The notes under the pieces were generated by a model. That model searched no databases and was not told the DNA's origin. It worked only from the letters and a program-made list of their open reading frames with translations. A stretch of DNA of 64,000 bases from Planctomycetota bacterium. GTDB lineage: Bacteria; Planctomycetota; SZUA-567; H5-PLA8. The DNA lies in NCBI GenBank assembly GCA_027493525.1, contig JAOSKN010000001.1:1426001-1490000 (forward strand), read 5' to 3'. Shown here piece by piece: positions 22,826 to 31,880 of this stretch (its first letter is position 1; each line of letters starts with the position of its first letter). Made by a program: the position numbers and the translations under genes.

Positions 22826-24027
22826 GGCGCGCCCAGGGCCGGCAGCTTGGGCTTGCCGACGATCGGCCGGCCGTGCTTCTGGTCGACCGGCGGCGAGAAG
22901 ATGTACGGCACGCGCAGGTCGGGCAGGCCTTCCAGCTTCAGGATCAGGTCGCCGCGGTACGCGCGGCCGTCCTGCGGGAAGGGCTGGGGATAGTTCAGTT
23001 CCAGCTTGATCTGGACGCCCTCGACCGTGGTCTTCCAGGCCACCTCAAGCCCCTGGCTGTCCTTGACGTCCAGAAGCGCCAGCGGCCGGTTGTCGACGCG
23101 GCGCAGGTAGACCTCCAGGCGCGGCACGTTCCCGTCGAGCCGGCGCATGGCCACGATGGAGAGCGGCTGGACGATCAGGTCGCCCTGCACGCCGGCGATG
23201 ACGCTCAACGGGATCTCGCGGGCCTTCTCGTTGTCCGTGTAGATCTTGTACTCGCCCTTGATCAGCCCGAGGCGCGCGCCGGCGCTGAAGACGACCTCGA
23301 CCAGGTGGACGTCGCCCGGACCGCCCGGCTTGGGCCGGTGGGTGATCTTGATCTCCTCGTTCGCGTCCCCGCCGACGCTCAGGATGCGAAACGGCTTCCC
23401 GGCGAAGTGCTTCACGGCAAGGGTGATGCTCTGCGACGCGCCCTTGCGGATCATCCCGAAGCTGGCGGCGGGCGGCTCGAGCACGATCTCGTGATGCACC
23501 GTCGCCTTCACCGCCGGGGCCACCACGGCGTTGTCGCCCTCGTCGGTGACGACGCCGATCGAAACGTGGTCGCTGTAGCGCTCGCGCTTGGCGTGGTAGG
23601 AACCCTTCAGTTCGCAGCTCGCGCCCGGTTCGAGGACGACGTCGAGCGGCTGGACCGAGACGCAGCCGCAGCCGGCGCGAACCTCGACGATATGGATCGG
23701 CTTGGCCGTCGGGTTCTTCAGCACGAAGACGAAGGGGTGATGGGACTCGGGGTCCACGACGCCGAAGTCGATCTCGGGCGGCTCGGAGAGCAGCCGCGAA
23801 CGCATCGTGGTCGCGTCGGGGTTGGAGGCCTCGTGCGGCAGGTCGGGGTCGTGCGGGACCACGATCGCCTGCTGAGCCGTCACGTCGACCGGAGGCGGCG
23901 GGGCGGGCTTCGTGTCGACGGGGTTGGGGCTTGGACTCGCCGGCGGCGGCTCCTGCCGCCCCCAGATCACATAGGCGGAAGCCACCCCCAGCACCGCCGC
24001 AAGCAAGACCCACTTTGCGCTCTGCAT
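22822..24027 (-). CDS. DUF1573-domain exported protein
   Basis: 401 aa. The N-terminal helix WVLLAAVLGVASAYVIWG is a signal anchor, followed by a proline-rich linker. Two Ig-like DUF1573 repeats follow: PPEIDFGVVDPESHHPFVFVLKNPTAKPIHIVEVRAGCGCV with the characteristic GCGC turn, and PPAASFGMIRKGASQSITLAVKHFAGKPFRILSV. A third beta domain reaches the C-terminus. Such proteins are common in Planctomycetota and Bacteroidota and have no defined activity. The coupled rhodanese downstream suggests a shared periplasmic function. Confidence 0.85.
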   Translation of the reverse strand: MQSAKWVLLAAVLGVASAYVIWGRQEPPPASPSPNPVDTKPAPPPPVDVTAQQAIVVPHDPDLPHEASNPDATTMRSRLLSEPPEIDFGVVDPESHHPFVFVLKNPTAKPIHIVEVRAGCGCVSVQPLDVVLEPGASCELKGSYHAKRERYSDHVSIGVVTDEGDNAVVAPAVKATVHHEIVLEPPAASFGMIRKGASQSITLAVKHFAGKPFRILSVGGDANEEIKITHRPKPGGPGDVHLVEVVFSAGARLGLIKGEYKIYTDNEKAREIPLSVIAGVQGDLIVQPLSIVAMRRLDGNVPRLEVYLRRVDNRPLALLDVKDSQGLEVAWKTTVEGVQIKLELNYPQPFPQDGRAYRGDLILKLEGLPDLRVPYIFSPPVDQKHGRPIVGKPKLPALGAP

Positions 24028-24119
24028 GCCATCGCCCTTCTAACGCATCCCTGTACGCCCGCAAGCAGACGCCCTAGGGCGGACAGGACTTAGGCGGTTC
24101 TTGAGACGCCTCCGCGAGA

Positions 24120-24209
24120 GCCTTAAAAAAGATGCACCGAGGTGCAGTGATTCTGGGGTCTGGGGTCTGGGGTCTGGGGTCTGGGGTCAGAATGCCTTAA
24201 AAAATGCAC
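24120..24209. repeat. (TCTGGGG)5 heptamer array between short direct repeats
   Basis: Five perfect copies of TCTGGGG lie at 24152-24186. They are bracketed by GCCTTAAAAAAGATGCAC (24120-24137) and GCCTTAAAAAATGCAC (24194-24209), direct repeats that differ by a 2-base gap. It lies in the spacer upstream of the DUF1573 gene. Confidence 0.9.
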
Positions 24210-24265
24210 GGTGTGCCCCGAGTCTCCCCTCAAAAGAATTGCCGTCGGCGCTTGATCCATAGTTC

Positions 24266-24448
24266 ATGCGGCGTGGGCTTCGCCTGTTCCTTCTATTGAC
24301 CTGGCTGGCAGCCTGGCCCTTCAGCGAAATCGTGGGCCGCCCGCCGGAGGCCGAGACTCCGGCGCCGTTGGGCCTCACGGCGCTGGGCATCGTACTTTGG
24401 TTGGTCATGACCGTGGGCTGCGCGAAGATAGGACATAGCTTGCGTTAG
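24266..24448 (+). CDS. Small two-helix membrane protein (60 aa), tentative
   Basis: MRRGLRLFLLLTWLAAWPFSEIVG followed by a polar linker and LGLTALGIVLWLVMTVGCAKIGHSL gives two membrane segments with a positive N-terminus. No good ribosome-binding site or family is seen, so this is a possible gene only. It sits between the repeat at 24120-24209 and the Fic gene. Confidence 0.4.
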   Translation: MRRGLRLFLLLTWLAAWPFSEIVGRPPEAETPAPLGLTALGIVLWLVMTVGCAKIGHSLR

Positions 24449-24553
24449 GTAATTCCCGCAACGCCCAGCTTGCCCAAGCCTATTCCCTCAGTTCCATGCA
24501 CAGCATGGCGCGGGGTTAGGGGACGTGCTGTCGGTACCGCCCCGAAATCCGCA

Positions 24554-24591
24554 ATGGATACCGGATCCTCAAATGGATACTATATGGATAC
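24554..24591 (+). repeat. Three direct copies of ATGGATAC before the fic gene
   Basis: ATGGATAC occurs at 24554-24561, 24573-24580 and 24584-24591 (spacings of 19 and 11 bases), ending only 4 bases before the GGAGGA ribosome-binding site of the Fic gene. A binding site for a regulator is possible. Confidence 0.6.
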
Positions 24592-24609
24592 TCCGGAGGA
24601 ATGCGCCGC

Positions 24610-25647
24610 ATGTTCCTGCATGCCGTCAAACGACTTCAGAGCCAGGCCCCCACCATGCCGACGGCATGGCTGATGGGCGCGTGCATGGAAGCCAAGGGCA
24701 AACAGGAACTCTGGACCATGCGGAAGCCCGAAGTGCTGGCGGCACTGCGGGAGCAGGCCGTCATCCAAAGCGCCGAGTCCTCGAACCGCATGGAAGGCGT
24801 GACCGTCGCGCCTGGAAGGCTGCGGCCGATCCTGTTGGGCAAGTCGAAGCCCAGGGACCGTTCCGAGGAGGAATTGGTCGGCTACCGCAAGGCCCTCCAA
24901 TGGATTCATACGCGCAATCCGGAGCCGCTGGAGCCCGGCGTGATCCTGCGTTTGCACGCCCTTTCACAAGGAGGCTTCGCGGGCGACGCGGGGAAGTGGA
25001 AGAAGCGGGACAACGAGATCATCGAATACGGCGAACGGGGCGAACCCGTGGTCAGGTTCAAGCCCACGAGCGCCAAGGCGACCCCCGACGCCGTGCACAC
25101 GCTGTGTATCGTATACCGGGACTTCTGCGACAAGGAGCGCCTGCCGCCCTTGCTGGCGATCACGACGTTCGTCTTCGACTTTCTCTGCGTGCATCCGTTT
25201 CGCGACGGGAACGGGCGCGTATCCCGCCTGCTTACGACCCTGCTCCTCCAGCAGCACGGATTCGAGGTAGTACGCTACCTGAGCCTCGAGCGCCTGATCG
25301 AAGAAAGCAAGGCGGATTACTACGAGGTGCTGAAACGGTGTTCGAAGGGCTGGCATGATGGGAAAAACGAGATCGTGCCCTGGTGGAACTACATGCTCGG
25401 CATCCTCAAGAATGCGTACGGCGAGTTTTCCAGCCGCGTGGAAAGGTTTGGCGCCATCGGCAAGGCCGATCTGGTGCGAACGGCGGTGCTCCGGCAGGAG
25501 GCGGCCTTCACCGTATCGACGATCGCGACTGCTTGCCCTTCGGTAAGCGTGCCCTACATCCGGAAAGTCCTGAAACAGATGCGGAGCAAGGGCGAGGTTG
25601 CCGTCCAAGGCTACGGCCGCGGAGCCAAGTGGACGTTGCTCGCATAA
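24610..25647 (+). CDS. Fic-domain protein with N-terminal inhibitory helix
   Basis: 345-aa probable AMP-transferase of the Fic/DOC family. The catalytic loop HPFRDGNGRVSR (from residue 195; HPFxxGNGRxxR) is intact. The inhibitory motif (S/T)xxxE(G/N) is seen as SNRMEG at residue 58, so it would be an autoinhibited class II Fic, held off by its own N-terminus. A DUF4172-like N-terminal part and a C-terminal winged-helix-like tail (FTVSTIATACPSVSVPYIRKVLKQMRSKGEV) complete the layout. I use the ATG at 24610, 9 bases after GGAGGA; the ATG at 24601 touches that site. No antitoxin gene is adjacent. Confidence 0.9.
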   Translation: MFLHAVKRLQSQAPTMPTAWLMGACMEAKGKQELWTMRKPEVLAALREQAVIQSAESSNRMEGVTVAPGRLRPILLGKSKPRDRSEEELVGYRKALQWIHTRNPEPLEPGVILRLHALSQGGFAGDAGKWKKRDNEIIEYGERGEPVVRFKPTSAKATPDAVHTLCIVYRDFCDKERLPPLLAITTFVFDFLCVHPFRDGNGRVSRLLTTLLLQQHGFEVVRYLSLERLIEESKADYYEVLKRCSKGWHDGKNEIVPWWNYMLGILKNAYGEFSSRVERFGAIGKADLVRTAVLRQEAAFTVSTIATACPSVSVPYIRKVLKQMRSKGEVAVQGYGRGAKWTLLA

Positions 25648-25669
25648 TTCGTTCGCGAGCCCGGAGACT

Positions 25670-28600
25670 TCACGGCCCCAGTTCCGCGCGCAACTCGGCG
25701 ACCTTCTGCAGCGCTTCGGCCCGCGCCGCGCGGGCTTCCGGCGGCGTCTCCGCCGGGCCGCCGTGAATCCCGAGCTGCTTGCGGTACGCCCCGTCGGCGC
25801 GCCAGGCCGCGTCCTCGGCTTCGACGAGCCGCAGGAGCTGAGCGTGCCGCTCGCGCTCGGCCAGGGGCAACGCCTCCTCCCTGCCTTGCGCGCGCGCTTC
25901 GAGAACCTTCCGCTCCAATTCGACGAAGGCTTTGCGGTGCGCGACCTTCTTCGTCATGAAATCCAGTTGCCAGAGGAAGTCCGGGGTCAGGATCTCCGGA
26001 TGCGCGCGCCCGGCGGCTTCGATGCGCTTGAGTTCGTCCAGGCGCTCTTCGTCGGCGCCGCGGACTTCCGGGAGCACGCCGGCCGCGGGCCGGGGCGTCC
26101 GGACGGGCTCCGGCGCGCCGCGCGCGTAGCAATCCTTCAGGAAGCCGTCCATTTCCGGCCAGTGCTTGTCCTTCCACGCCGCGCCGACGCCGACGGCCTC
26201 GAGCATCCCCGGGTACTCGGCGGCGGCGGCGTACTCCCCTTTCATGAAGTGGACCTCGCTGGCGCGGCGCGAGACGCGGACGTACCACGGCGCGTCGCGA
26301 TCGGGGGCCTCGCGCTTGAGCGCGTAGAGGATCTCGAGCGCTTCGGCGTAGGCGCCGTTCGCCGCCTTGAGCTGCGCGCTCTGGAAGCGCAGGTCCTGCG
26401 AGTCGCCGTAGTGCGCGATCTGGATCTGAAGCTGCGCGTCGGCGACTTGGCGGTAGCGCATGGCCACGTCCTCCTGCCCGGCCGCTTCGGCGACCTGGAG
26501 CGCGAGTTCGACGAGCAGGGCGCGCGTGCCGAGGATGCCGCGGCGGAATTCAAGCTCCCGCTCGATGGCGCCGAGGAAGCTCTCGCCCCGGAAGCGGTCG
26601 GCGTCGCCGCGGGGCTGGACGGTCGGGGCGTCCGGATGGTTGCGCCGGATCGTAGCGAGCTGCGCGAGCGCCTTGTCGTAATCCTCGTCAAGCTTGTCGT
26701 GCGCGGGCCGCCGCGCGGGTACGCCGCGATGGGCGACGCCTTCGCGCGTGTCGTATAGCAAATCGACGAGCGTTTCGTGGTCCTGCTTGCAGCGCTGCCA
26801 GACGGCGCGGTCGTCGAAGCGGAGCATCCCGAGCATGGCCTTCAGCACGATGGGCCATTCCTCATCGCCGATTCGCGCGTTCTTCGCCTGGGGGTCGAAC
26901 TTCGCCAGAAGCTCGGCGGCGAGGTCCGCGGCCTGCCGCGCGCGGCCGGCGTGCCTGAGCAGCGAGAGCATGCGCGCGTAGTCGTCGAGCGCCGGGGCGG
27001 CCCGCGCGGCGAATTCCTGTCCCAGGTAGTCGGCGGCCTTGGCGTAAAGCGCCGCGGCGGGCCGCGCCTGGGCTTCGGCGGCCCGTGCGAGTTCGTGATA
27101 GCGCGCGGCGAGCGCGCGAGCGGCGAAGCCGGCGTACTCGGGCTGCGCCTCGAACTTCGCGGCCAGGGCTTCGGCCGCGGCGAGCTTCGCGGCGGCCTCC
27201 TCGGGCGGCGCGGACCGGGCCAACTCGGTAAGGGCCTGGAAACGGCGCAGGCGCGCGAGCGCCAGGCGCGAGGGCTCGGCGCCTTGCGCCTCGAACGCCT
27301 CGTAGGCCGCGCCGGCCTCGAGGAGCGCGCTCCAGTCGCGCGCGCCGTAGTGGATCAGCACGCGGTGAAAAGCCGCCGACTCGAGCAGCCGCGCACGGGC
27401 CGCGGCGCGTTCGGCGCCGGGCTCCGGATGCGCCGCGGCGAAGACTTCGAAGCGCGCCAGCGCGGCAAGCGCTTTCGCGGTCAGCTCGGGCAGGCGCGCG
27501 CCGGCGGGGGCGTCCTTCAGCGGCGGCTCGGCGGCGAGGATCTGCGCGTTGGTCCAGGCGCTGGCGGCCTGGAAGAGCAGTTCGTCCCGGCGGGGCTCGT
27601 CCTCGGGCAGGGCCTCGTAGGCGGCCGCGGCCCTCTCGAAGCCGGCGAGCGCCTCGGCGAGGCGTTCGAGCGCCTCCCGCCGCTGCCCCGCCTGAACCAA
27701 GCGCCGGCCTTCGCCGGCGAGGCGCGCGGCGTCTCCGAGCGCGACCTTGGCCTCCAAGCGCGGGCCATGCCGGGTGTCCTCGTCCGCGTAGCGCAGCGCG
27801 AGATGCGGGTTGATCCGGCTCAACGCCTGGAAAGCGTGGCTCCGGTTGCGCCTCGCCTTGGCGCGCCAGCCTTCGCGGGCCGGATCCTGTTCGTCGGCGC
27901 GGTCGAGTTCGGCAAGCGCGCCCTGGACATCCTTGCGCCGCTGGAAGGCGGGATCCCGCTTCGGATCGGGCAGCCATTTCGCGCGGGCGGCGGGCGCGAA
28001 GGCCGCTTCGAGCGCGTCGCAGGCGAGAATCGCCGCCTCGTAATCCTCCTGCCGCAGGTACGCGAGACCCAACTCGAACCAGGCCTGGGGCTCGACGCGC
28101 AGGCGCACGGCGGGGTCCGCGCCCTGCTTCCGCGCTTCTTCGACGGCGCGCTGGTAGAAGGGCACGGCGCCGCGGAAACGCTCGCCGGCCTCGGCCTGCG
28201 CCTGCGCGGCCTCGCCGCCTTCGAGTTCGCGCGCGCGGCGCCAGGCGTCCATGGCCTCGAGGAACTGCCCGTGCGCGACGGCGAGCCAGCTTTCGGCGGG
28301 CAGCGTGAAGCGCACGCCGGCCGCGCGCCCGCGGCGGGCGAGTTCGGCCATGGCGCGCGCGGCGTTGTTCGACCACGGCGGCCCGGCGCGGACGACGGCG
28401 TGGAGATCGTTCAGCGCCTGCTCGTACTCGGCCGCGCCGGCCTCGGGCTGCCGCGCGAGGGCCTGGGCCATGCTGATGCGCAGGCTCTTGCCGGCCGGCT
28501 CGTCGTAGAGCCTGCGCATCTCGGCGTCGGCGGGCGGGAAGAACGCCGCTTTCACGATCCGCACGATTTCGGCGCAGCGTTCGGGGTTCTTCTCCGCGCC

Positions 28601-29545
28601 GCGCTCCTTCATGGAGATCATGTCGAGCAGGATCGCTTTGCGTATCTCGCCCAGCGCCTCCCGCGCCTGCGGCGGGTACTCGCTCAGATCGTACGAGAGC
28701 GCCTCCTGCCACGCGGCGACGGCCTGCGCCTCGTCCTGGACCCGCGCGAAGGCGCGGCCTTTCATGCAGCCGAACCAGACGCAGAGATCGTCGAGGAGCC
28801 CGAGGTCCTCGGAGCCGAGCTGCGCGTCGAGGTGCGCGACGAGCGCCCGCGCGGCCTCGCGCCGCTCGGCGCTATCCGGCGCCAGCGCGTCGAGGGCCTC
28901 CACGCGCAGCAGGACGTGCGGGCGTTCCTCGTCGAGGTACGCGGACAGGGCTTTCTGGAGCGCGGGGAGCAGCTTCGCGCGGCGGGCTTCGTCCTCAAGT
29001 TCGCCGATCTCGTTCATGAGCCGCGTGACTTCGGGGCGCAGCGGCTCGGCGCGCCCGGCGTGTTCGCGGGCCTTTTCCTCGAAGAGCCGCGCGGCTTTCG
29101 CGCGCAGCGCCGGCGCGCCGGCGGGGGTTTCCTCGGCGGCCCTGACCATGGCGCGCGCGTAGTCGAGCTGCAGCTCCGCGGCCTCGCGGCGGCCGGTTTC
29201 GTAGAGCGCGTGGCCGGCGCCGGCGGCGAGGAACTCGCGGTAGAGCCGCTCGGCCTCACCGAGCAGTTGCTCGCGCTTCGCGGGCGTGGCGTGCCGGGCC
29301 TCGGTGCGGCGCAGCAGCGCGAGGACGAGCTTGCTTTCCAGCCGTCGCGGCGGGCGCGGGTCGCCTTCCATGCCGCGGGCGAGGCGCTCGACGAGTTCGC
29401 CCGAGGCCAGCGAGGGGTCGGCCTGGGCGAGGAGCCGGCGCGCGTATTCGTACTCGGAGCCGGTCCGCGGCGATTCTTCGGCGCGCGGCGCGGCGCACGC
29501 AAGCAGCGCCAGGATCATGCAGGACACGGCGGACGATTTCGGCAT
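25670..29545 (-). CDS. Very large secreted TPR-repeat protein
   Basis: 1291 aa with a signal peptide (MPKSSAVSCMILALLACAAPRAEE; the cysteines could also indicate a lipoprotein). Nearly the whole chain is alpha-helical with TPR-like periodicity: many copies of A..Y..A....aL....p....a..eLA, for example YLRQEDYEAAILACDALEAAF and RALAARYHELARAAEAQARPAAALYAKAADYLGQEF. No catalytic motif is visible. It probably forms a long periplasmic solenoid for protein contacts. GGAGGGG lies just upstream of the ATG at 29545. Alanine, arginine and glutamate dominate, in line with the GC-rich genome. Confidence 0.85.
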   Translation of the reverse strand: MPKSSAVSCMILALLACAAPRAEESPRTGSEYEYARRLLAQADPSLASGELVERLARGMEGDPRPPRRLESKLVLALLRRTEARHATPAKREQLLGEAERLYREFLAAGAGHALYETGRREAAELQLDYARAMVRAAEETPAGAPALRAKAARLFEEKAREHAGRAEPLRPEVTRLMNEIGELEDEARRAKLLPALQKALSAYLDEERPHVLLRVEALDALAPDSAERREAARALVAHLDAQLGSEDLGLLDDLCVWFGCMKGRAFARVQDEAQAVAAWQEALSYDLSEYPPQAREALGEIRKAILLDMISMKERGAEKNPERCAEIVRIVKAAFFPPADAEMRRLYDEPAGKSLRISMAQALARQPEAGAAEYEQALNDLHAVVRAGPPWSNNAARAMAELARRGRAAGVRFTLPAESWLAVAHGQFLEAMDAWRRARELEGGEAAQAQAEAGERFRGAVPFYQRAVEEARKQGADPAVRLRVEPQAWFELGLAYLRQEDYEAAILACDALEAAFAPAARAKWLPDPKRDPAFQRRKDVQGALAELDRADEQDPAREGWRAKARRNRSHAFQALSRINPHLALRYADEDTRHGPRLEAKVALGDAARLAGEGRRLVQAGQRREALERLAEALAGFERAAAAYEALPEDEPRRDELLFQAASAWTNAQILAAEPPLKDAPAGARLPELTAKALAALARFEVFAAAHPEPGAERAAARARLLESAAFHRVLIHYGARDWSALLEAGAAYEAFEAQGAEPSRLALARLRRFQALTELARSAPPEEAAAKLAAAEALAAKFEAQPEYAGFAARALAARYHELARAAEAQARPAAALYAKAADYLGQEFAARAAPALDDYARMLSLLRHAGRARQAADLAAELLAKFDPQAKNARIGDEEWPIVLKAMLGMLRFDDRAVWQRCKQDHETLVDLLYDTREGVAHRGVPARRPAHDKLDEDYDKALAQLATIRRNHPDAPTVQPRGDADRFRGESFLGAIERELEFRRGILGTRALLVELALQVAEAAGQEDVAMRYRQVADAQLQIQIAHYGDSQDLRFQSAQLKAANGAYAEALEILYALKREAPDRDAPWYVRVSRRASEVHFMKGEYAAAAEYPGMLEAVGVGAAWKDKHWPEMDGFLKDCYARGAPEPVRTPRPAAGVLPEVRGADEERLDELKRIEAAGRAHPEILTPDFLWQLDFMTKKVAHRKAFVELERKVLEARAQGREEALPLAERERHAQLLRLVEAEDAAWRADGAYRKQLGIHGGPAETPPEARAARAEALQKVAELRAELGP

Positions 29546-30001
29546 GGCAAGACCCCTCCGTGCGCCGCGGCACGGGCCGCGGGCATGGGTTGAACCGCTG
29601 ACACGCTGGCTTTGCCGACCTTCATCCCTGGCGGGGTTTGCCGGCGGGCGGGGATGGTCGCGTCGCCGGGCGGGTTACGGGCCTGCGGAACGGGGGCGTC
29701 CGCGAGGGCACCGTGTCGGGATAACGGGGTGGGCGGGGAAAGCTGGCGGGAAAATCCGGGCGAACGGAGCTTGGCCATCCTCTGCCAAATTCAAACGCTC
29801 TTGCCCTCACCGCACAAACGGCGGGTTGCCAGGAGCGGACGCCGCGGAGCAAGGGCCGTTGACTTGCTCCGTGCTGAGAGGCGTTCGCTCGCGCTCATGC
29901 TTCCATCCATTCGTTCACGTGCAGGAATTCCCCGTCTCGAACGCCCCATTCCAACCAGCGAAAACTCGACCTGTGGTATTGACCTGGAGTCGCTACCCGC
30001 C
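29546..30001. other. Gene-free spacer upstream of the TPR giant
   Basis: About 450 bases, very GC-rich to about 29760 and then more mixed. No gene is supported. The main content is the first copy of the 98-bp direct repeat (29829-29925). The string CACAAACGGCGGGTTG just before it also appears near 32335 as CGCAAACGGCGGGTGG. Confidence 0.5.
29829..29925 (+). repeat. 98-bp direct repeat, copy 1
   Basis: Begins CCAGGAGCGGACGCC, includes AAGGGCCGTTGACTTGCTCC and ends CATTCGTTCACGTGCAGG. It aligns without gaps to copy 2 at 30986-31083, at about 85-90% identity by eye. The two copies bracket the HELAH metallopeptidase gene. Confidence 0.85.
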
Positions 30002-30919
30002 CTAGCCCTGCTTTTTGCTTCCATCTTGCTCAATCAACTTCTTGAGCCGCGCGGCTTCGCCGTAGTCTTCTCGTTCTATGGCTTGCCGCAATTTCTCCTC
30101 CAGTCCTACCGGCTGTGCCGACGCCTTTTGAAGCACAAGCGCGCCCGCCGCGTCCATACCGAGCACGCAATTCCGGTCGCCGCGCATGTAGCGGATGGAG
30201 CGCTTGAAGTTCCTCCGAGTGCGCCAGTCCAGGTGGCCGATCCAGCCCGGCTTCAAGTCCTTCTGAATCCATGCCGACATGGCCAGAGCGTGACAGATGA
30301 CAGCGGTGGGCAAATACCCCATTCTGTTCGTAGGAACCTCGTACCCGTCGTAATCAGGTCGGAAGTCGCGCTCGGCCGTCCTGGCTTGAAAAATGCCGAA
30401 CCCGAAAAAGACGGCGGCTAGGTCGGTCAGCTTCTCATAGTCCTCCCAGTCCGGCTGAATGTCCGACTCGCGGTGAAGTTTCACGTGCGCCAGTTCGTGG
30501 GCCAGTGTGGCGATCAAGCCGTCAAAGTCGCGGCCGAGTCCGCGGTCGATCAGGACCTTCTGATCGTACCCGTCGCGATAGAGGCCCGGCGTCGAGCTGC
30601 TTTGATAGCTGATCGCGCCGGTAAAGAGATCGAATTCGGCGCGTGCCCGCTTCTCGCCCTCGTACAGTTGAAAGTCGACGTACCGCTCGTCGAGTTTCAG
30701 GTGCCGGCAGAGGCACGAAAAGAGCCGCCGCATGTCCCGGGGCGAGCGGTCGAATGCGCGCGCGCTGAAGTCGCCCTCGGGGGCCACGGGTTGGCGCTTC
30801 GTGAAATCGTCGCTCCCGAATTGCCCCATCAGCCAGTTCAGCCGCTTCACCAGCCACTCCACCTCTTTCTGCTCGATGGGGCAATCCGTAGGGAATAGCC
30901 ACGCGAGGAATTCAAACAT
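30002..30919 (-). CDS. HELAH zinc metallopeptidase-like protein with a UVR motif
   Basis: 305 aa. The zinc site HELAH is at residues 141-145 in FDGLIATLAHELAHVKLHRES; DYEKLTDLAAVFFGFGIF would supply the later ligand, as in HExxH gluzincins. The C-terminus (about residues 273-298: LEEKLRQAIEREDYGEAARLKKLIEQ) is a UVR motif, the UvrB-UvrC contact helix also found in ClpC and McsA. No signal peptide is seen. GGAGG precedes the ATG at 30919. The gene lies between 98-bp direct repeats. The substrate is unknown. Confidence 0.75.
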   Translation of the reverse strand: MFEFLAWLFPTDCPIEQKEVEWLVKRLNWLMGQFGSDDFTKRQPVAPEGDFSARAFDRSPRDMRRLFSCLCRHLKLDERYVDFQLYEGEKRARAEFDLFTGAISYQSSSTPGLYRDGYDQKVLIDRGLGRDFDGLIATLAHELAHVKLHRESDIQPDWEDYEKLTDLAAVFFGFGIFQARTAERDFRPDYDGYEVPTNRMGYLPTAVICHALAMSAWIQKDLKPGWIGHLDWRTRRNFKRSIRYMRGDRNCVLGMDAAGALVLQKASAQPVGLEEKLRQAIEREDYGEAARLKKLIEQDGSKKQG

Positions 30920-31433
30920 CGCAGCCTCCCTTCGAGCGGGCCTTGTAGCGCGGTCGCCCGCGGCCCCGGCGGGGATGGCGTGTGACCAGGAGCGGGCGCT
31001 GCGAAGCAAGGGCCGTTGACATGCTTCGTGCTGGGAGGCGTTCGCTCACTCTCATGCTTCCGTCCATTCGTTCACGTGCAAGGACACGCCGAAGATTCCA
31101 GCCCCATCGAGCGCGCATCGGCAAGAAGCAAGCCAACGGCCTCTTGCTCCTTGCCGCCCGCCTTTCGGCCTCGACCTCGCCGGCGCCCTGCAATTCCGCG
31201 CTTGCTTCGGCCCATGCCGATGACTCTGCAACCCGATCCGAGAGCAAAATGGACTTGGCAAGTTCATTTGGTTATTGAGGCGTGAACCGGCGCTTCGGAC
31301 ATGTGGCAAATGCCCCGACCTTCATTCGCCCGCATTGGATGCAGACAGCGGCTGTCATCAGCCCTCCGCCTAAAGAGCACGCCTGCCGTGTCGCACCTCG
31401 TTGTCGTTGCCGTCCACAAGCGGACTACCCCCA
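30920..31433. other. Gene-free spacer with the second direct-repeat copy
   Basis: 514 bases. It holds copy 2 of the 98-bp repeat (30986-31083). The remainder (31090-31433) is mixed in composition, with short open frames that lack ribosome-binding sites and family-like sequence. It may be remnant DNA. Confidence 0.5.
30986..31083 (+). repeat. 98-bp direct repeat, copy 2
   Basis: Begins CCAGGAGCGGGCGCT, includes AAGGGCCGTTGACATGCTTC and ends CATTCGTTCACGTGCAAG; homologous to 29829-29925, in the same orientation. Confidence 0.85.
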
Positions 31434-31880
31434 TTATCGGCTCTTCAACAGCGCCAGGGCTTCCTCACGAGGGTACATACCCGCATTTCGAAGCGCCTCC
31501 CTTTCCAGGAGTCGCTCCGTATCATTCATTCGAAGAATGGTGCAGGTTACGCTGCCGATGTCGGTCCGCGGTACGATCTCTGCTCCGATTATCGCGAAGT
31601 GTTCGGACCACCAATCGGATCTTGGGTTAAATAACCGGATCAACTCGATGCGATTCTCGAGTCGAGATCCTAGGTCGGTACCCTTGTAACGATTGCAGAA
31701 CATGCAGGCGTACGCCAGGTTTTCCGGATTTGCGGTTCCGCCATGTTTGCGACTGACGATATGGTCAATTTCACATCCGAAGAAGGTGTCGAGCTCGTGA
31801 ATGAGGCAATATTCACAAAGACCCCGGGCTCGGGCGGCGACCAAGCGTCGCACCTCTGCGCCGATCGGCTCATGGGCCAT
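31434..31880 (-). CDS. HNH endonuclease
   Basis: 148 aa. The HNH fold is clear: ARARGLCEYCLI (first zinc knuckle), CEIDHIVSRKHGGT (the catalytic DH with following H), NPENLAYACMFCNRYKGTDLG (second knuckle and N). The C-terminal part (residues 70-148) is not recognised. Such free-standing HNH nucleases occur in mobile elements and defence loci. Codon use is less GC-rich than in most neighbours, suggesting transfer. The upstream gene overlaps it by 11 bases. Confidence 0.88.
   Translation of the reverse strand: MAHEPIGAEVRRLVAARARGLCEYCLIHELDTFFGCEIDHIVSRKHGGTANPENLAYACMFCNRYKGTDLGSRLENRIELIRLFNPRSDWWSEHFAIIGAEIVPRTDIGSVTCTILRMNDTERLLEREALRNAGMYPREEALALLKSR

Noticed and set aside
26777..29593. 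A 938-codon plus-strand frame opposite the TPR protein
   Set aside because: Arg/Gly-rich shadow of a GC-rich gene; the minus strand has the signal peptide and ribosome-binding site.
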